The notes under the pieces are model-generated. The model ran no database searches. It was not told the DNA's origin and saw only the letters and a program-made list of their open reading frames with translations. A program made the position numbers and the translations under genes. 64,000 bases of DNA from Tribonema minus (lineage: Eukaryota; Sar; Xanthophyceae; Tribonematales; Tribonemataceae): positions 1 to 64,000 of the forward strand of contig JAFCMP010000203.1 in the NCBI GenBank assembly GCA_017506865.1, in the 5' to 3' direction. Of the stretch, positions 9,637 to 21,325 are shown in pieces (position 1 is the first letter of the stretch; each line of letters starts with the position of its first letter).

Positions 9637-12324
9637 CTAGTCTGCGCTGTGCCCTAGGAGTTTGGATACCGGCGCCGCAACACAGCCCAGCATTCGCGCT
9701 CCACGTGTGTATGCCATGACGCGCTCCGCCAACTCCCGCGCCAGCGATATGCTCAGCTCAATGTGGATCTGACGCTTAGCTAACCCGGCCTTGCGTAACA
9801 CATCTGCCTTCCCCCCCCCTGAACACAGTGCTGAGTGCATTGCCAACTCCTTAACAAAAAGGCTTGTCTGCTTGCCCAGCCGTCCGTACGACTCCTGCAC
9901 GAATGGCACAAAAGCCCAAGATGATGTCAAGGTGCCGGTGTGGTGCTTGACCTTCGCGTCCTCCCCCACCCCAGCAGCATAGCCGTCCGTGTTCAAGGCA
10001 TTTGTTTTGCCTGTCAGGTACGAGCTCGCTGTGGGCGCGCGCACACTTGTGTCTAGCACTATTCCCTTGTTTTGGTATGCACTGCTAAAGTGCAGACACC
10101 CTGGGTCAATGACTGTGTCCGCCCGATACCCCGGTACCTTGAAGACGCTAGCGTCCTCATTGCGGACAATAGAGACATGGTGCTGTCTCAAGATGCGCTG
10201 TAGGCACCGCTTTTGGGCAGTGTGTGTCGCGTTGTGCCCCCGTATGTGCTGGCTGGGGCAGCTGATCGCATGCGTGGAGGTGGGGCTCACGTCACTGCAC
10301 CGCCATGGGCACACCTCGCCCTGTATGCCCCACCCGTCTATAAAGATCGCAACCAAAATCATCGTGGCCGCTGCCATACTGGACATGGGCGCCGCACCCG
10401 GGCGGTCATTGGCAGCGGGTGGCACGCTCATCCACGCCATTGCCCCGGACGCACGCTGGCTGCGCAGCTGCGCCAGGACCCGCGCGCTAGCCTGTTGGCG
10501 GCGGCGGCTGGTGTCACGCGAGTCACCAATAAGTGTAGCCTGCGTCGGCTTGCCCACGGCACCAGCCGAGGCAGCCTCTAGGTCCTCCACCAGGCAGTCC
10601 TCGTATTGACGTCGAAGAACATTTGAAAGGCCGGCTTGTAGTCCGTGCGTGAAGTGACCGCGCCGGCGGCGGGGCACTACCTTCCTGCAGATCTCGTCAG
10701 CATAGGCCTCCCAGTCGTCGTCGTCGTCCTCCTGCCCGCCGCTGCAGCTGCTTTCTTCCGCGCTAGTTTGTGTTTTAGCGGGCGTGGAAGAGGCAGCCGC
10801 GGCAGCGGCTTGAGGGCCAGGTACGGTCGCCGCCGCAGCGGCCGCCTCGGCGCCAGGCACAATGCCGTGGGTGTGTGGGGCTGGCTCAGTGGTCCCCGTC
10901 TCCGTGACGGCAGTTGCGGCGTAGATCGCTTGCACCGCAGTGGGGAGCGTCGACGCTGCGGCCGTCGTATCTGCTGCCCACCGTAGCAACGATGCTGGGA
11001 GCTGCTCGGCCACAGCTGTGCGTGATTTTTCGCCGCCATCAGCTGTCAGCGCTCGCGTAGAGCGTCGCACGGCCTCGATGATTGGCGGCAGTCCCTGGTC
11101 CTCGCGTATTGCGCATGAGTGCTGCGCGAACCAGGTGACTGCGCCGTGTTCGTCAGTGCCGAGCCTCAGGGCCCCTGCTGCCACAGTGGCATGAATTATT
11201 GCAGGCCGCAGTGTTGTGCATGCCTGGGCCGTGTACGCGGCTGGTGCCAGTAGCCCCAAAAGCGGCATGCCCAGACCGCCTCGTCGCTCCGGCAACCGTG
11301 ACGCCCGCAGTGGCACTGCGATGTCCGTGAGTTCTGGCGGGCCCAAGCGCGGCAATACCAGCACGCTGCCACTGCTGGCTACCTCATTGTCACCAGCAGT
11401 GCAGGCGGCCAGCAGGTGTGACTTCATGACTGCCGCGGTAGCGCAGCCGTGCAGGTGCAGCATGCGTTCAAGCGTCCATGCACAGAACCCGTCAAATGCG
11501 TGCAGCCATGTCTCACTCAAAGCCGTGTCAACGACCCGAGCTAAGAAGCCCATGCGCTTCGTCAGTGACCTGCGCAGAATGAACTGTGCTGCCTGTAGGT
11601 GATGCCGCGCCATTCCAGCTAGCTGCCACGACAATCGCCATGTCCCTGCGTCAACAAGATGCTTGCTCATGGCAGCATGCACATAGGCTGGGTGCCCCAC
11701 CGGTACCCCGACCGACGTAAAGCCCTGACTGGATTCTGGCATGGTGGCGTCCACAAACGGTATGTCAAGGGCGCGCAGGCGTGCTCTGGCCGCTTCATCA
11801 AACACTGTGCCGCGCATCGCGATGGCCAGCGACTTGTCTGGTCGAACGCGTAGGCCCCCTGCCGCAAGCCGACGGATCACCTCTGCCACCCCAGCGGCCG
11901 CTGCATCGTCGAAGTAGGCAGCTTGCAGCACGTTGAGATCATCCAGGAAAGCGCAGTGCGGGGCTGGCGGTTCCGCTGTGCTGTGGCCGTAGGCCGGCAT
12001 ACTGCCGGGCGTGGCATTCACTCCATCAGGGTAGAAGAGTAGGAAGGCCGCTGCCACTGCAAAGTACAGCGGCCCTAGAGGGTCTTCTTGCTGGCACCCT
12101 AGGTGGGAGCAGATAATGCGAGCTTCACCGTTCACCTCCACTCGCATCTCTGGGGCAGTGTCACCACAGTATACGGACTCAAAGTGCGGGAGCAGCTCCG
12201 GACAGAAGAGCATAAGTCCCCGCACAATGGCGGCGCGATCCACACTGTTCAAATGCGTTCTCACAGTCCAGCTGGATTGTGGTGCCATACAGCTCGTGCC
12301 ACACGCGCGCGCGCGCTGCCACAT
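9637..12324 (-). pseudogene. RT C-terminal half plus CCHC knuckle and restriction-like endonuclease
   Basis: An 895-codon frame. Residues ~25-45 continue the RT A box (LNSVDRAAIVRG). Residues 78-85 are QQEDPLGP, the B box, with E for the usual G. Residues 125-130 are AFLDDL, the catalytic C box (FLDD instead of YADD). An Ala-rich, acidic linker follows. Residues 672-690 form C-x3-C-x8-H-x4-C. The endonuclease follows with GYRADTVI (~732), IVLDTSV (~756), and WAFVPFVQESYGRLG (~803-817), the pattern of PD-(D/E)XK nucleases in R2-like elements. The frame ends at 9637. The first codons (to ~12,260) overlap the previous frame, and an indel near 12,255 separates the two RT halves, so the copy is dead as sequenced. 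Confidence 0.75.
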
Positions 12325-13714
12325 GCTCGACGCCAGACCGGTATCCTACGCCAAACTGCGACATGGAGGCCAGCAGCCCCGATATTTTGCCCTTGACACT
12401 CCGTGCCGCTGTGGACCCGAGGAGTCTGCGCCAGACACTGGAGCAGGCGATCGGACGCCGCTTCTGTCCTATGCCTGAGAGGGCCGCGGCGCGGAGAAGC
12501 CGTTGCGATTGCTCCGGCAGCAGTTCGGGCTCAACAAGCAGCGTCGTGAACACCTTGGCCAGGTGATGGGCGAATGCCGGTTCCATCACATCCGATTCTG
12601 AATCACCAGCTAGTCCTGGCGAGGCACTGCCCACGGGGCGGGTGGCTGCTTTCACTGGTGCACCAGGCCCAGCAGCCATCAAGAGGTGTTCATAGCGTAG
12701 GCCGTCCAGCCCTCCTGCCTTCCCCGCCCCTGCTGCGGACAAGGTCGACAGTATGTCTGTCGCCTCCACCTCGAGGCGCCGTCCGGCTGCGCTGGCAGCA
12801 TCCTCAGGCCTATCGCTGCGATCGTGTGCCTGACCCGATTCGAAGACGGGACTGCCGCTGCCAGCGGGCCCGGCGGTCGTTGCCACCCCTGCGCCGTGCA
12901 AGCAGTGCCGCCGGGCGTCGCGTACCAGGCCGCGCACTTGCTCCATTGGCGTATCGACTACCCCGGGCCGGGTGCCAGTTTCAGGGTGCTTTGCTGCCAG
13001 CACCTGTGCCGTGACCTCGTCTGCTGGGGCGCATGCTTCACGCGCCTCTAGTCGTGCGGCAGCCAGGCCTACCCCCCGTCGCTTGCCTGAGAGGGCAGCG
13101 CATGCTGTTTGCTGCCTGGAGTCAGCCTCCGTCCAGTCGGCATCGAAGTTCGTTTGTGCCGACGCCGTAGCTGCGTTGTTTGGTTTGGGGGCCCGCAGCG
13201 CCGCTGCTGCTGACAGCGTCTTTCTCAGTAGCTCCGCAAAGTCGCCAGACAGCAACGCTGCCAGCCGGGCCGCAGGCGGCATACCGGTTCCCTCCGGTTG
13301 CCTACCAAAGGCCATTGCTGCTAGCAGGTGCAACAGCCTGTAGCCGCGCTGCACTAGAGTCTGAGAAACCTGATGAGCAAACGCCCCGGCACCATGGTGG
13401 AGGCGCACCCGTGCCGCCTCACGTGCACTGTCTGTGGCGTCCGCCAGTAGTCGTGTGGCGTGCTCCACTAGCCGTGCCCACTGGGTGTACTGCAGCGGAG
13501 TGCGGAAGGGGTTGGCAGTCGTGGTGAACCGTAGCAGCAGTAGATCCGCCTCATTGGTCTGGTCAAGTGCGTGGACGACCGAGGGCGTCGAGAGGTCCCA
13601 AGCCAGGGATGCTCGTGCCTGGGGCTTTGAGGGCCTGCCACTGGTGGTGGTGGTCGGGGGGGGCGGTGACGCGGCATCGTCCGGCGGGTCCAAGTCCATG
13701 TCCGCCCATCCCAC
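12179..13714 (-). pseudogene. RT N-terminal half of the LINE
   Basis: This frame carries the RT thumb-proximal and finger motifs: GKAGGLDGLRYEHLLM (a KAxGxDGL box, motif 0/1), QKRRPIACSSVWRRLLGS (motif 2, with R-P-I), then SQFGVGYRSGVEHVAARAR and IQLDCENAF (motif A with the catalytic Asp). After IQLDCENAF the expected NSVDR continues only in the adjoining frame (one-base shift at ~12,255). Upstream, the frame begins near a run of eight G on the plus strand (13,726-13,733), where the OTU frame should pass into this one. The shift there could be a homopolymer sequencing error or a slippage site. Confidence 0.7.
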
Positions 13715-15929
13715 GGCCGTCCCGTGGGGGGGGGCTGCTGTCCTGCAGCCTTAGGCTGTTAGACTGAGTGCGGCTGCCGGCGCTGCCAGGCGGTGCCGTA
13801 GCAGCTGCCGTTCGGCGCCGGCGTTGCGCGCCGGTTGCCGTGGCCGCCGGGCGTTTCTTGCTGGACTTTGAGTTGGCAGCGCCACTAGCCGGCACCGCCG
13901 GTGGCTTTGGAGGTGTCGCTGCGGCAGCCCCCGCCGCCGCGGCCGCGCCGTCGCTACCCGCACCCCCGCCCTTGGACTGGCCCGGGGGTACTGCCGGGCG
14001 TGCGCGCGTGGGGGCGCTTCCATTCCGTCGACACGTGTGGCATGGCGAGGTCAGCGCGCATTGCCTCTGCCCCGCGCTGGCTGACATATGGACCAGACCG
14101 CAGGCACCTGTGCATGCACTCAGCTTCCTTACCGCCCGTAGGAAGTCTTCTGCCGTGCAACCATACATGGTGCTCATCTCCTGCACACGCTTGGCATGGT
14201 GTGCCCCAGTGTTGCAGGTACTGCTGCCTGAAGGGGCACGGTCACCGGATGGGTCGTGATCAACCTGCTGCCGGATGCCCTTGGCGTATGCTGCCGCCGG
14301 ATTTTGCTGACAGTGTGATGTGCTCGCCTCAGGGTTCAGCATCGACCTCGTGCAGCTACCACCGTTGAAGTGGGCCACTACCGGTGCCATGCGGCTCGCA
14401 GCTGACAGTTTGCCTCGCTGTTTGCTGTTCTCTTTCTGACCAAGCTGCCAAAATGCCAGTGTGCATAGTGGACACCTCAGTGGCTCAGGCTGCTGTGGCA
14501 ACTGCAGCGCAGTACGGGGCTGTGTCCGACTCGGAGCCGTGATGTGGGTGCTGTCAGCTTGAGTGGTCGCCGACGCTGTCATAGTGGTTGGCAAGGGCGG
14601 AGCTGCCGCAGGGGCGACAAGCAGTTCAAAGTGTCCCACATTCGTATATAGCCCAGGCGGCGTCCACAGCACATCCAGATGGCAGTCAGGCTGAGCTGGA
14701 GTTGCCGGTGCGAATACCGCTGGCAGCCCCATCAGTTGTGCCAGCACCAGCCCTGTTGATTTTTGCGTGCTGCCAGTGGCCTGAGGCTCGGCCTGCCACA
14801 CCGTCACCGAGACCGCGTAGACCGCTGCAACAATGGCCCACACAGACAAACCGAGGGGCCGTCCCCACACGCCCTCTTCCTGTAGGCGTTGCAGCAGGAG
14901 CGTGTGCCCGCTGTCCGCGCTGTCCGTTTCATTTGTGCCGTACTCGATTGCGAGGCAGCGAGCGCGTGTCCCGTACGTGTCGAATTGTTCACGTGTACAC
15001 GCAGGTTGGGCTGCTGCATGCGCGGTCAGTTGACGCATCGATGACATGCTGGCCCCTTGTTTGCCCGCCCCCTGCGTGACGTATGCCACCATCCCGTCCA
15101 GCAGTGCCTCTCGCATGGCAATCACCAGCGCTGGGGCCGGCAGTCCGTGCTCAACTGCGACGCTGCCTATGCCGTGTAGAGCTGTATGAATCAGGCAGTT
15201 GCCGTTGCCCACGTTGCTCACGGGGCGAAGCTCCCCACCACGTGCTAGCGTCGCTGTGTTTTCCCCAAGCGCCTGTTTGTGGAGTGCCTGCAGGCCCGTG
15301 TGCCAAGTGGAAAAACCATAGTTGGTGGCTTTTGCCAGCGCGTCCTGCTCCTCCACGGTGACTGTGTGGCACACGGTTGAGGGTATCCGGGTCGCCACCG
15401 TCACGGTGGTGACCTTCGCCGGCCCGGATATTGGTGCTGAGGGGGCAGAGGCACCGCCCCTCGGCGGTGTGGTGGCTGGTGCCAGGGGTGCACGAGAATT
15501 GTCGCACTGGGCCTGTCGCTCCTGCGTCCGCCGTCTGTGTTTACCTCTGCGTCGACTGCGCTTTCCACTGGCAACCATAGCCGTGACAGGTGCTGTCTCG
15601 GTCATTGTTGCGTGGGTGCTGTTATCACCAGCCTGCGTCACGTCTGACTCACCACGTTTCCCGGCTGGCTGGCGAGGCGACCTGGCAACGACCGGTTCCC
15701 TAAGGGAGAGTTGGTCAAACACCGTTGCCAGGTCATTACCTTCTTCTCGGAGGGAGAGCAAGCTGAACGTGACCGTCAGGTCATGCATCTGACTCACCAG
15801 CGGTGCGCAGGGAGTCCGGCCCAGCAGGGTCTGTGTTGCTGGCGCGTCGCTGGCCGCCGGCCGCATATGCAGTCGGCGTGACGTGCGGCAGGGTCCAAGC
15901 TTGGTACCCGTCGGCCAAGCGCAAAGCAC
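13563..15929 (-). CDS. OTU-like cysteine protease ORF of the LINE
   Basis: A 788-codon frame. Residues 50-80 are a LxLREE-rich segment repeated twice (FSLLSLREEGNDLATVF, then FDQLSLREPVV). Residues 120-140 are Arg/Lys-rich. Residues ~238-255 read VGNGNCLIHTALHG, the OTU catalytic box with Cys245 (codon near 15197-15195). WGRPLGLSVWAIVAAVY (~355-371) is the usual middle strand, and VGHFELLV carries His433 (near 14633). The Asp normally three residues before Cys (D-G-N-C) is Asn here. OTU enzymes cleave ubiquitin or ubiquitin-like bonds; a role in protecting or processing the retroelement protein is inference. C-P-L-C...H...C clusters follow at ~470-520. The frame probably starts further upstream in another frame. 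Confidence 0.72.
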   Translation of the reverse strand: MLCAWPTGTKLGPCRTSRRLHMRPAASDAPATQTLLGRTPCAPLVSQMHDLTVTFSLLSLREEGNDLATVFDQLSLREPVVARSPRQPAGKRGESDVTQAGDNSTHATMTETAPVTAMVASGKRSRRRGKHRRRTQERQAQCDNSRAPLAPATTPPRGGASAPSAPISGPAKVTTVTVATRIPSTVCHTVTVEEQDALAKATNYGFSTWHTGLQALHKQALGENTATLARGGELRPVSNVGNGNCLIHTALHGIGSVAVEHGLPAPALVIAMREALLDGMVAYVTQGAGKQGASMSSMRQLTAHAAAQPACTREQFDTYGTRARCLAIEYGTNETDSADSGHTLLLQRLQEEGVWGRPLGLSVWAIVAAVYAVSVTVWQAEPQATGSTQKSTGLVLAQLMGLPAVFAPATPAQPDCHLDVLWTPPGLYTNVGHFELLVAPAAAPPLPTTMTASATTQADSTHITAPSRTQPRTALQLPQQPEPLRCPLCTLAFWQLGQKENSKQRGKLSAASRMAPVVAHFNGGSCTRSMLNPEASTSHCQQNPAAAYAKGIRQQVDHDPSGDRAPSGSSTCNTGAHHAKRVQEMSTMYGCTAEDFLRAVRKLSACTGACGLVHMSASAGQRQCALTSPCHTCRRNGSAPTRARPAVPPGQSKGGGAGSDGAAAAAGAAAATPPKPPAVPASGAANSKSSKKRPAATATGAQRRRRTAAATAPPGSAGSRTQSNSLRLQDSSPPPRDGRGMGGHGLGPAGRCRVTAPPDHHHQWQALKAPGTSIPGLGPLDALGRPRT

Positions 15930-16748
15930 CGTGACGCGTGCCCGATTGGGGGCAAGGGCCAGTGCACGTACCCTGCGCGCGAGTGCGCCAGCCGCCCCAG
16001 CAGGCCTTGCCAGTGTGATCCCGTCGGGTCCCTGGGGCAGTCGCTAGACTGAGCGCCCGCTGCGACAGCAGCTGCAGCACTGCCAGGTGTGCTGGGCACA
16101 CGATCGTTGCTTGACATCGTTGCGCCGCTATCGCTAGCACGACTTTCGCCAGGCAGCACACCCATTGTGCTGCTCCGGGTCAGTCTCGGCAGCGGCGCAT
16201 CTGCCACACCGTCCAACGTAGATGCATGGGCTTGCCTGGGGTCTACCCCCAGGTGCTCGCATCCGAGGATTTTGCGTATGGGACCACAATTGCTAGCGGC
16301 GGCGAGCAGCGCGGCTGTTGGCTTCAGGCTATTCCCCCCACCAACAGCTGCACCACCCGCTGCCGCCGCGCATGTCGTTGGTCGGGTGTATGTCAGCAAT
16401 GTGATCATGGCCTGATGCACGGTCACAGCCTGACAGTGTGCATGCTGTCGCGGCGACCGGGCCTGCGAGGCAGTCGGCGCAGCGCCACACGTCGCACTGG
16501 TCCAGGGCCCCTAGATCACCAGATGGTGTCGTGGCGCTTGCTGCTGTGCGTCTGATGAAGAGGTTGCCGCACCCATCGCAGACCTGCTCCAGGCCGCCGC
16601 ATATTGGTCGGTGGTCTAGGAAAAGCTGAACATGCAGTTCTGCAAATTGCTTCCCTTGCCCTGTGTGGCGCGTGCGCTGGTGTGCACATGCGTGTGCCGC
16701 CGCTGCCGAGACTGACCCGGAGAAAGGTACTCCCATCTTCCCCGACAA
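15794..16748 (-). pseudogene. N-terminal Cys-rich part of the LINE polyprotein (two frames)
   Basis: The frame from 16748 begins MSGKMGVPFSGSV and contains FAELHVQLFLDHRPICGGLE, then C-D-G-C-G-N-L-F and C-D-V-W-R-C-A-D-C, a zinc-binding pattern. Near 16,390 the reading must move to the frame 16426-15794 (PTTCAAAAGGAAVGGG and onward), which leads toward the OTU frame. The Met at 16748-16746 is the most upstream ATG and a plausible start of the element protein. The function is probably nucleic-acid binding. Confidence 0.5.
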
Positions 16749-18376
16749 ACTGACAAACTCATACTTGAACGTGAGGTGCCTTCAAGCGCCTACGCCATGC
16801 TGGACTGCTACTAGCTATCCTCAAATTGCAGCTCCTTCCCCCCAGAGCTTCCTAACCTTTTATTCGGGCAGCCAAAAGTTGAAGATTTGTTTGAAGTTGC
16901 AGTGGGGACGCTGTGACTGTGTGTGCAGACTTGTTTTCGAACGTTGTCAATGATTATACTACAGTCAGGCTCCAGCCTGAGCATCGTCAAGGGGTGAAGA
17001 TGGATTCAATGAACAGGCCTGTAAGCAAGGGTCTTCGATCCAAAATGATCACATAGCATGGAAGCAGCACCACCACTGCACAAGTGCAACGCAGAACTTG
17101 CAAATGCCACACAGCCCTGCACCCTTCACTACGAGTGTGGTTGGCTTGCTACTCGTGAATGCGTTGCAAGACAATGCACCACACGACAAGTCAAAAGCAA
17201 CATGTGCTGTCGACAACGCTCAACACAAACGCAAGTCAAGCTTGGCTCGTACTATTTACATATTTGTGACAGGCGCTGAAGGCGCGTCTGTGACATGTTC
17301 AGGACCACATTTCAGCCCTCCTAACTGCTGTATACATCCCGTAGGCAATGTCATGACTTCCCCTGTTCATCAAAACTGACTGCTTTGCACATGCAGGCAT
17401 TCTCTGCAGGCCGCCACCTCCAGCCGCATGTGCAGTGCATACAACCTGCTGCAATGACCTTGTCAATATCTCTATCTGCTGCTGGCGCTTTGTCAATTCA
17501 CGTACAAGCCTCATGTATCCAGAGATGTATCCAGTGACATCTGTGCCCTGTGCCGCCAGGCACCCAGCGTGGCATAGTGGTATTACGCTTGCTGTGGTGG
17601 TGACGACTTGGTGGTGAGCAGTGCTGCCTCACCGCTGGCAGAACTGCCACTTGAAGTTGACCCTGCATGACCAGCACAGAAAGGACGCAAGCAAGGGTAC
17701 ATGAGCAGCAGCAATGCCTACTGTAGCAAAGTTGCACAGCCAGCTTGCCAGGCATGCTTTCAACCAGCTGCACTGGAAATCATGGGGCGCCTTGTGGAAA
17801 GAGGCGCATTGCCAATAATCAATCTGCATGTTGGCCAGATGGTTGAAAATGAGTTGGCCCGCTATGTTGAATCAGTCAGGACACATGTATGCAGATGACT
17901 ACTGTAGCACTTGTGCCTGCTGAGCAATGCCACACCCCAGATCAGCATCAGACGCAAGCTGCACCTTACTGGCTTAATGATTGCTTACTGCTGGCCACAT
18001 GTCCACATGGCCGGTGACCACGCGCAACCGAATTGTTTTCCCGTGGAGCGTGATTGCGGGAGGGTGCATGGCGTATCTGACTCAGTTTGATGCTTCATCC
18101 CAACGCCGAACTCAGTGCACAAGTTCGTCTCTTGGGCACAAGCTCGCATAAATGCACCAACCATGGCAAAGCCAGGATGCTCATGGTTCATCCAAATCAG
18201 TCAGCCGCTATACCGCTGCACAATCATTTGACACGCACCCCTAGAGATGTGCGTCTAAACCCATTCTTACCATCCTCAACATCAGCTGCCGTGTGCGGCC
18301 ATGAACTCTACAGTACTCACCAGTTCACAGAATCTGCCCTGACAACGTTTCAGATTGGCCACGTGAGTTGAACACA
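16749..18376. other. Intergenic, no gene recognised
   Basis: About 1.6 kb between the LINE start and the 3' end of the DUF1295-like gene. Open frames here are short, with no protein-like composition on either strand. A CACTTGAAGTTGACC motif near 17,649 belongs to the recurrent CTTCAACTT family noted elsewhere. The 5' UTR of the LINE must lie at the low-coordinate end but its limit is not visible. Confidence 0.5.
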
Positions 18377-21325
18377 TCAGCTGGGGTCCTCATCACTTGT
18401 GGCTGCATTAGCAAGCCCAGTTTTTGCCGCACCTGTGCTGTCGTAGATGGGCCACTCAAAGAAGAAAACCTGCTTCACCATCACTGGCAGCTTGCCGTAT
18501 ATGCCTGCAAAGAGCAGCCATGCAGCGAATAGTGCGTACAAGCATTACGCTGATGCTTACATGATGATCAGGACCTCCCCATGTTCGCAGAAGTGCATTT
18601 GCATTTGTACTTCCACAACGTGCTAAACATCGCACCAAGAATTGCGGGGGTCGTCATACGGCAAGCACTTGCATGGTGGCTACCCTTACAGCTAAACCCC
18701 AACCCTCTGATCCTTACTCCCAAGGGCACAACATGCGCATGGTGATCTCTGAAACAGCACCAGGAGATAACATATGTTGCAATGCCACATTCATGCCTTC
18801 CTTAAGCAGATGAAGAGCGTCAGTGGCATCAAACAACCTCTCAGCGAGACATGACAATGTGCAACATCACACATGGCTGGTAGGCGCACGGTGGCATCCG
18901 AGGCGCATACCGTGCATACATACCTGCCATACCTGCCAAATGCCAATATTCATGGTATCAACGCATGTGGGAAAATCGTCACCGAACACACACATGCGTA
19001 CCTGGTGGGACTGGAATCAGCACGCTCGTCCTGATTTTATACTCCCGGTAGTCCTGCCTAGCCCCATTTTTCTTGTCCGCTTTCTCCTCCAATAAAGGAA
19101 TGCCGCTGACAAAGAGCAGTATGCCTGTGACAAACAGGGGACCCAGGATGGTGGCATACCCCCACTTGCCCTCCCCATTGTCGCCCGCTGCGCCAAAGAC
19201 GGAGCTGCTGATGGTGAACAGACCCCACCACTGCAGAATGACGAACAGCAGACAAAGGGGTGCAGGCACAGCATGACCATGTTTGTAACTCCAGTTTAGG
19301 TCGAAATCTTTGAAGAGGTTGTATGTGCCATGCAGAGGATAAAGTGCCAGTTCAGGCTTTCGCTGTTTGCTACTAGGTAGATGGTTGCGAATATGGCACT
19401 TGGTGTGGCTATTCACGCATTTGACTCAGCTTTGGTAGGGGTAAATACACAGACACAAAGAGCTGGGCGCTTTACATTGAGTCGATTGTCACAAGAACAC
19501 CAGCAGCGACTATCAAAAACCAGCATAAACAGTCAACCGTCAACAAACATCATACGGAAAGCTCGCCTTACCAGCAGGATCTCCCCAAAGTAGTTGGGGT
19601 GCCTGGAGTATTTCCAGAGACCCACATCGCACCATTTCCCCCTGTTGGCGTCATCATTCTTGAAGTTGAACTTATGCTGGTCTGTGCAAGCAAATTGGCA
19701 GGCAATTGCACAAAAAGCACAGGAGAGTGAGCAATGCGCAGCATCCAGAGATGGCTAAACGACTTGCTGAGATGTACAAAGACTAGCCGACTTACTGAGA
19801 TGAACAATGGCTCACCGACTTGCTGAGATGTACAACACAGTCAAATTGGCCTTGGACGAGCTATAGCAAATGAAAATGTTTAATGTGCGCATGTACATGA
19901 ATAAATTCATTGCATCGACCATAAGTCACTTGCAGCTGCCGCAGCAAATAGGCAAGTGTGGTGTGCAACGCACTGTTGACACAACGGCTCACACAAGAAC
20001 TGCTGTGCTGTGTGATGGCTGGCAGTTTAACTAACTACAACAATAGCACCATCTCGCATGTACATGACTGATGCTGATGTCCAATTGCATGCATAAGATA
20101 GAACAACTTTTGTTTTTCGATTCTCCTAATGATGACCTGACTTCTCTGAGCACTTGATAGCATTTGCGTTAAATTGAATGCAAGCACTTCGAAGTGTGTC
20201 AATGGTTCACAAACACTTTCCCGAGGTGTTTGCCCCAAACCAGCTTATCACAGCAGGCATAGTCCCAGCGTGCTTGGTGGATGATCTGAGCTCACAAATT
20301 CAAGTGATTGGCTACTGGGCTGCTATTAACACAAGTTCTGGTTTGAACTGCACGCACACGGCATGCGTACGCATGATTGGCCGTGATTGTGAGTGCTCTC
20401 CTCACATGCATGTCAAAAACCAGCTCACCTGAGGCAGTTTCTATGGCAAGCCCCACCACATACATTACTACCCCCGCAATGTCAGCTGCTGATCCAAACG
20501 AGGGGTCTGCCTCCGTGGTTTCCAGAAAGGTAACGGGCAGTGACACCGTCCACACCCAGAACATCTGCAAAATCAGCAGCAGCACGCACAACGATTATTG
20601 ATCTACATGGCACAGTAGGACGCGTTATTGGCGTGACTTCATTGAGGACTACTCGACAGTCTGCGCAATCGCTAGAATTAAAAATTCAAGTGAGCTTGTC
20701 ATGAAGACGACAGTCAATGGAATGCAGAAGACATGGCAGCAATGTGTGTGCGCTTTTTGATGCAAGGACCGCAGAGCCGACAGACGTGCTATGCGAATGC
20801 GAGGCTGTGCACAGTCTGTGCCTTTTTGAACAGCTAGTAGGAAGCAGATGTCATAGACGCCTTTTGTGTCAACAGGACCTGACATGCATGCAGCCATGAC
20901 GCACAAGCCCAATCAACATTGTTTATACCAGTAAGCAGGAGCACGTCGCTTGCTGACTCACTGACATGGCCACAGCTCACCTGAAAAATCCAGAATCCCA
21001 AGAATTTAAGGAAGTCGTCGCGCTTGTCGTCGAACCTGGCATCTGTGCCCGTCTTGAGAATGCGTGCCAGCAAGAATAGGCTCAGCCTTAGGCCCCACAG
21101 CGCCACGAAGATCAACACCAGAATCTGGCGAGCTGAGAACGTGCCACCCAGGATGAACGTCACAACTGCTAGCACGACGAAGTTGGTGCCACCAGCGAAG
21201 TCGGTGACAGTGTCGAACTTGAAGGTTGCTGCTACGCTGAAGAAGGCCAGCTGCATGCCGATGGTGATGATGGCAGTCAGCAGCAGCAGATGCTCATCCC
21301 CCGGGATTGGGCTTGTTAGCCCCAT
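18377..21325 (-). CDS. DUF1295 / steroid 5-alpha-reductase-like membrane protein, 5 exons
   Basis: Exons 21325-20981, 20564-20429, 19681-19572, 19230-19002 and 18504-18377 (stop TGA) have GT-AG introns. Their summed length, 948 bases, gives 315 aa with all phases closing. The protein has several hydrophobic helices: MGLTSPIPGDEHLLLLTAI, then FVVLAVVTFILGG, ILVLIFVALWGLRLSLFLLA, VVMYVVGLAIE and ATILGPLFVTGILLF. The diagnostic block DVGLWKYSRHPNYFGE (179-194) is the NADPH/sterol-reductase-fold signature of DUF1295 proteins, and SGIPLLE plus YREYKIRTSVLIP follow. Family members are isoprenylcysteine methyltransferase/steroid reductase relatives in internal membranes; the substrate is unknown. 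It lies head-to-head with the MerT-HMA gene. Length is normal for the family (~290-310 aa). Confidence 0.9.

Larger units (their letters stand above)
9637..16748 (-). mobile_element. Non-LTR retrotransposon with OTU protease, RT, zinc knuckle and restriction-like endonuclease
   Basis: The minus-strand reading order is a Cys-rich N-terminal segment (16748-16329), a basic linker, an OTU-type cysteine protease (~15200-14600), zinc-finger-like cysteines, reverse transcriptase (~12900-11700), a long linker, CCHC zinc knuckle, and a C-terminal restriction-like endonuclease (~10000-9640). This is the architecture of early-branching RLE-type LINEs. Protease-carrying clades of this kind are known (Ulp1 or OTU in NeSL/Utopia-like and Dualen/RandI-like elements, recalled from memory). 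No apurinic endonuclease was seen, which argues against Dualen. At least three frame changes (~16,390, ~13,726 at a G8 run, ~12,255) break the coding region. Clade assignment needs RT phylogeny. Confidence 0.78.
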
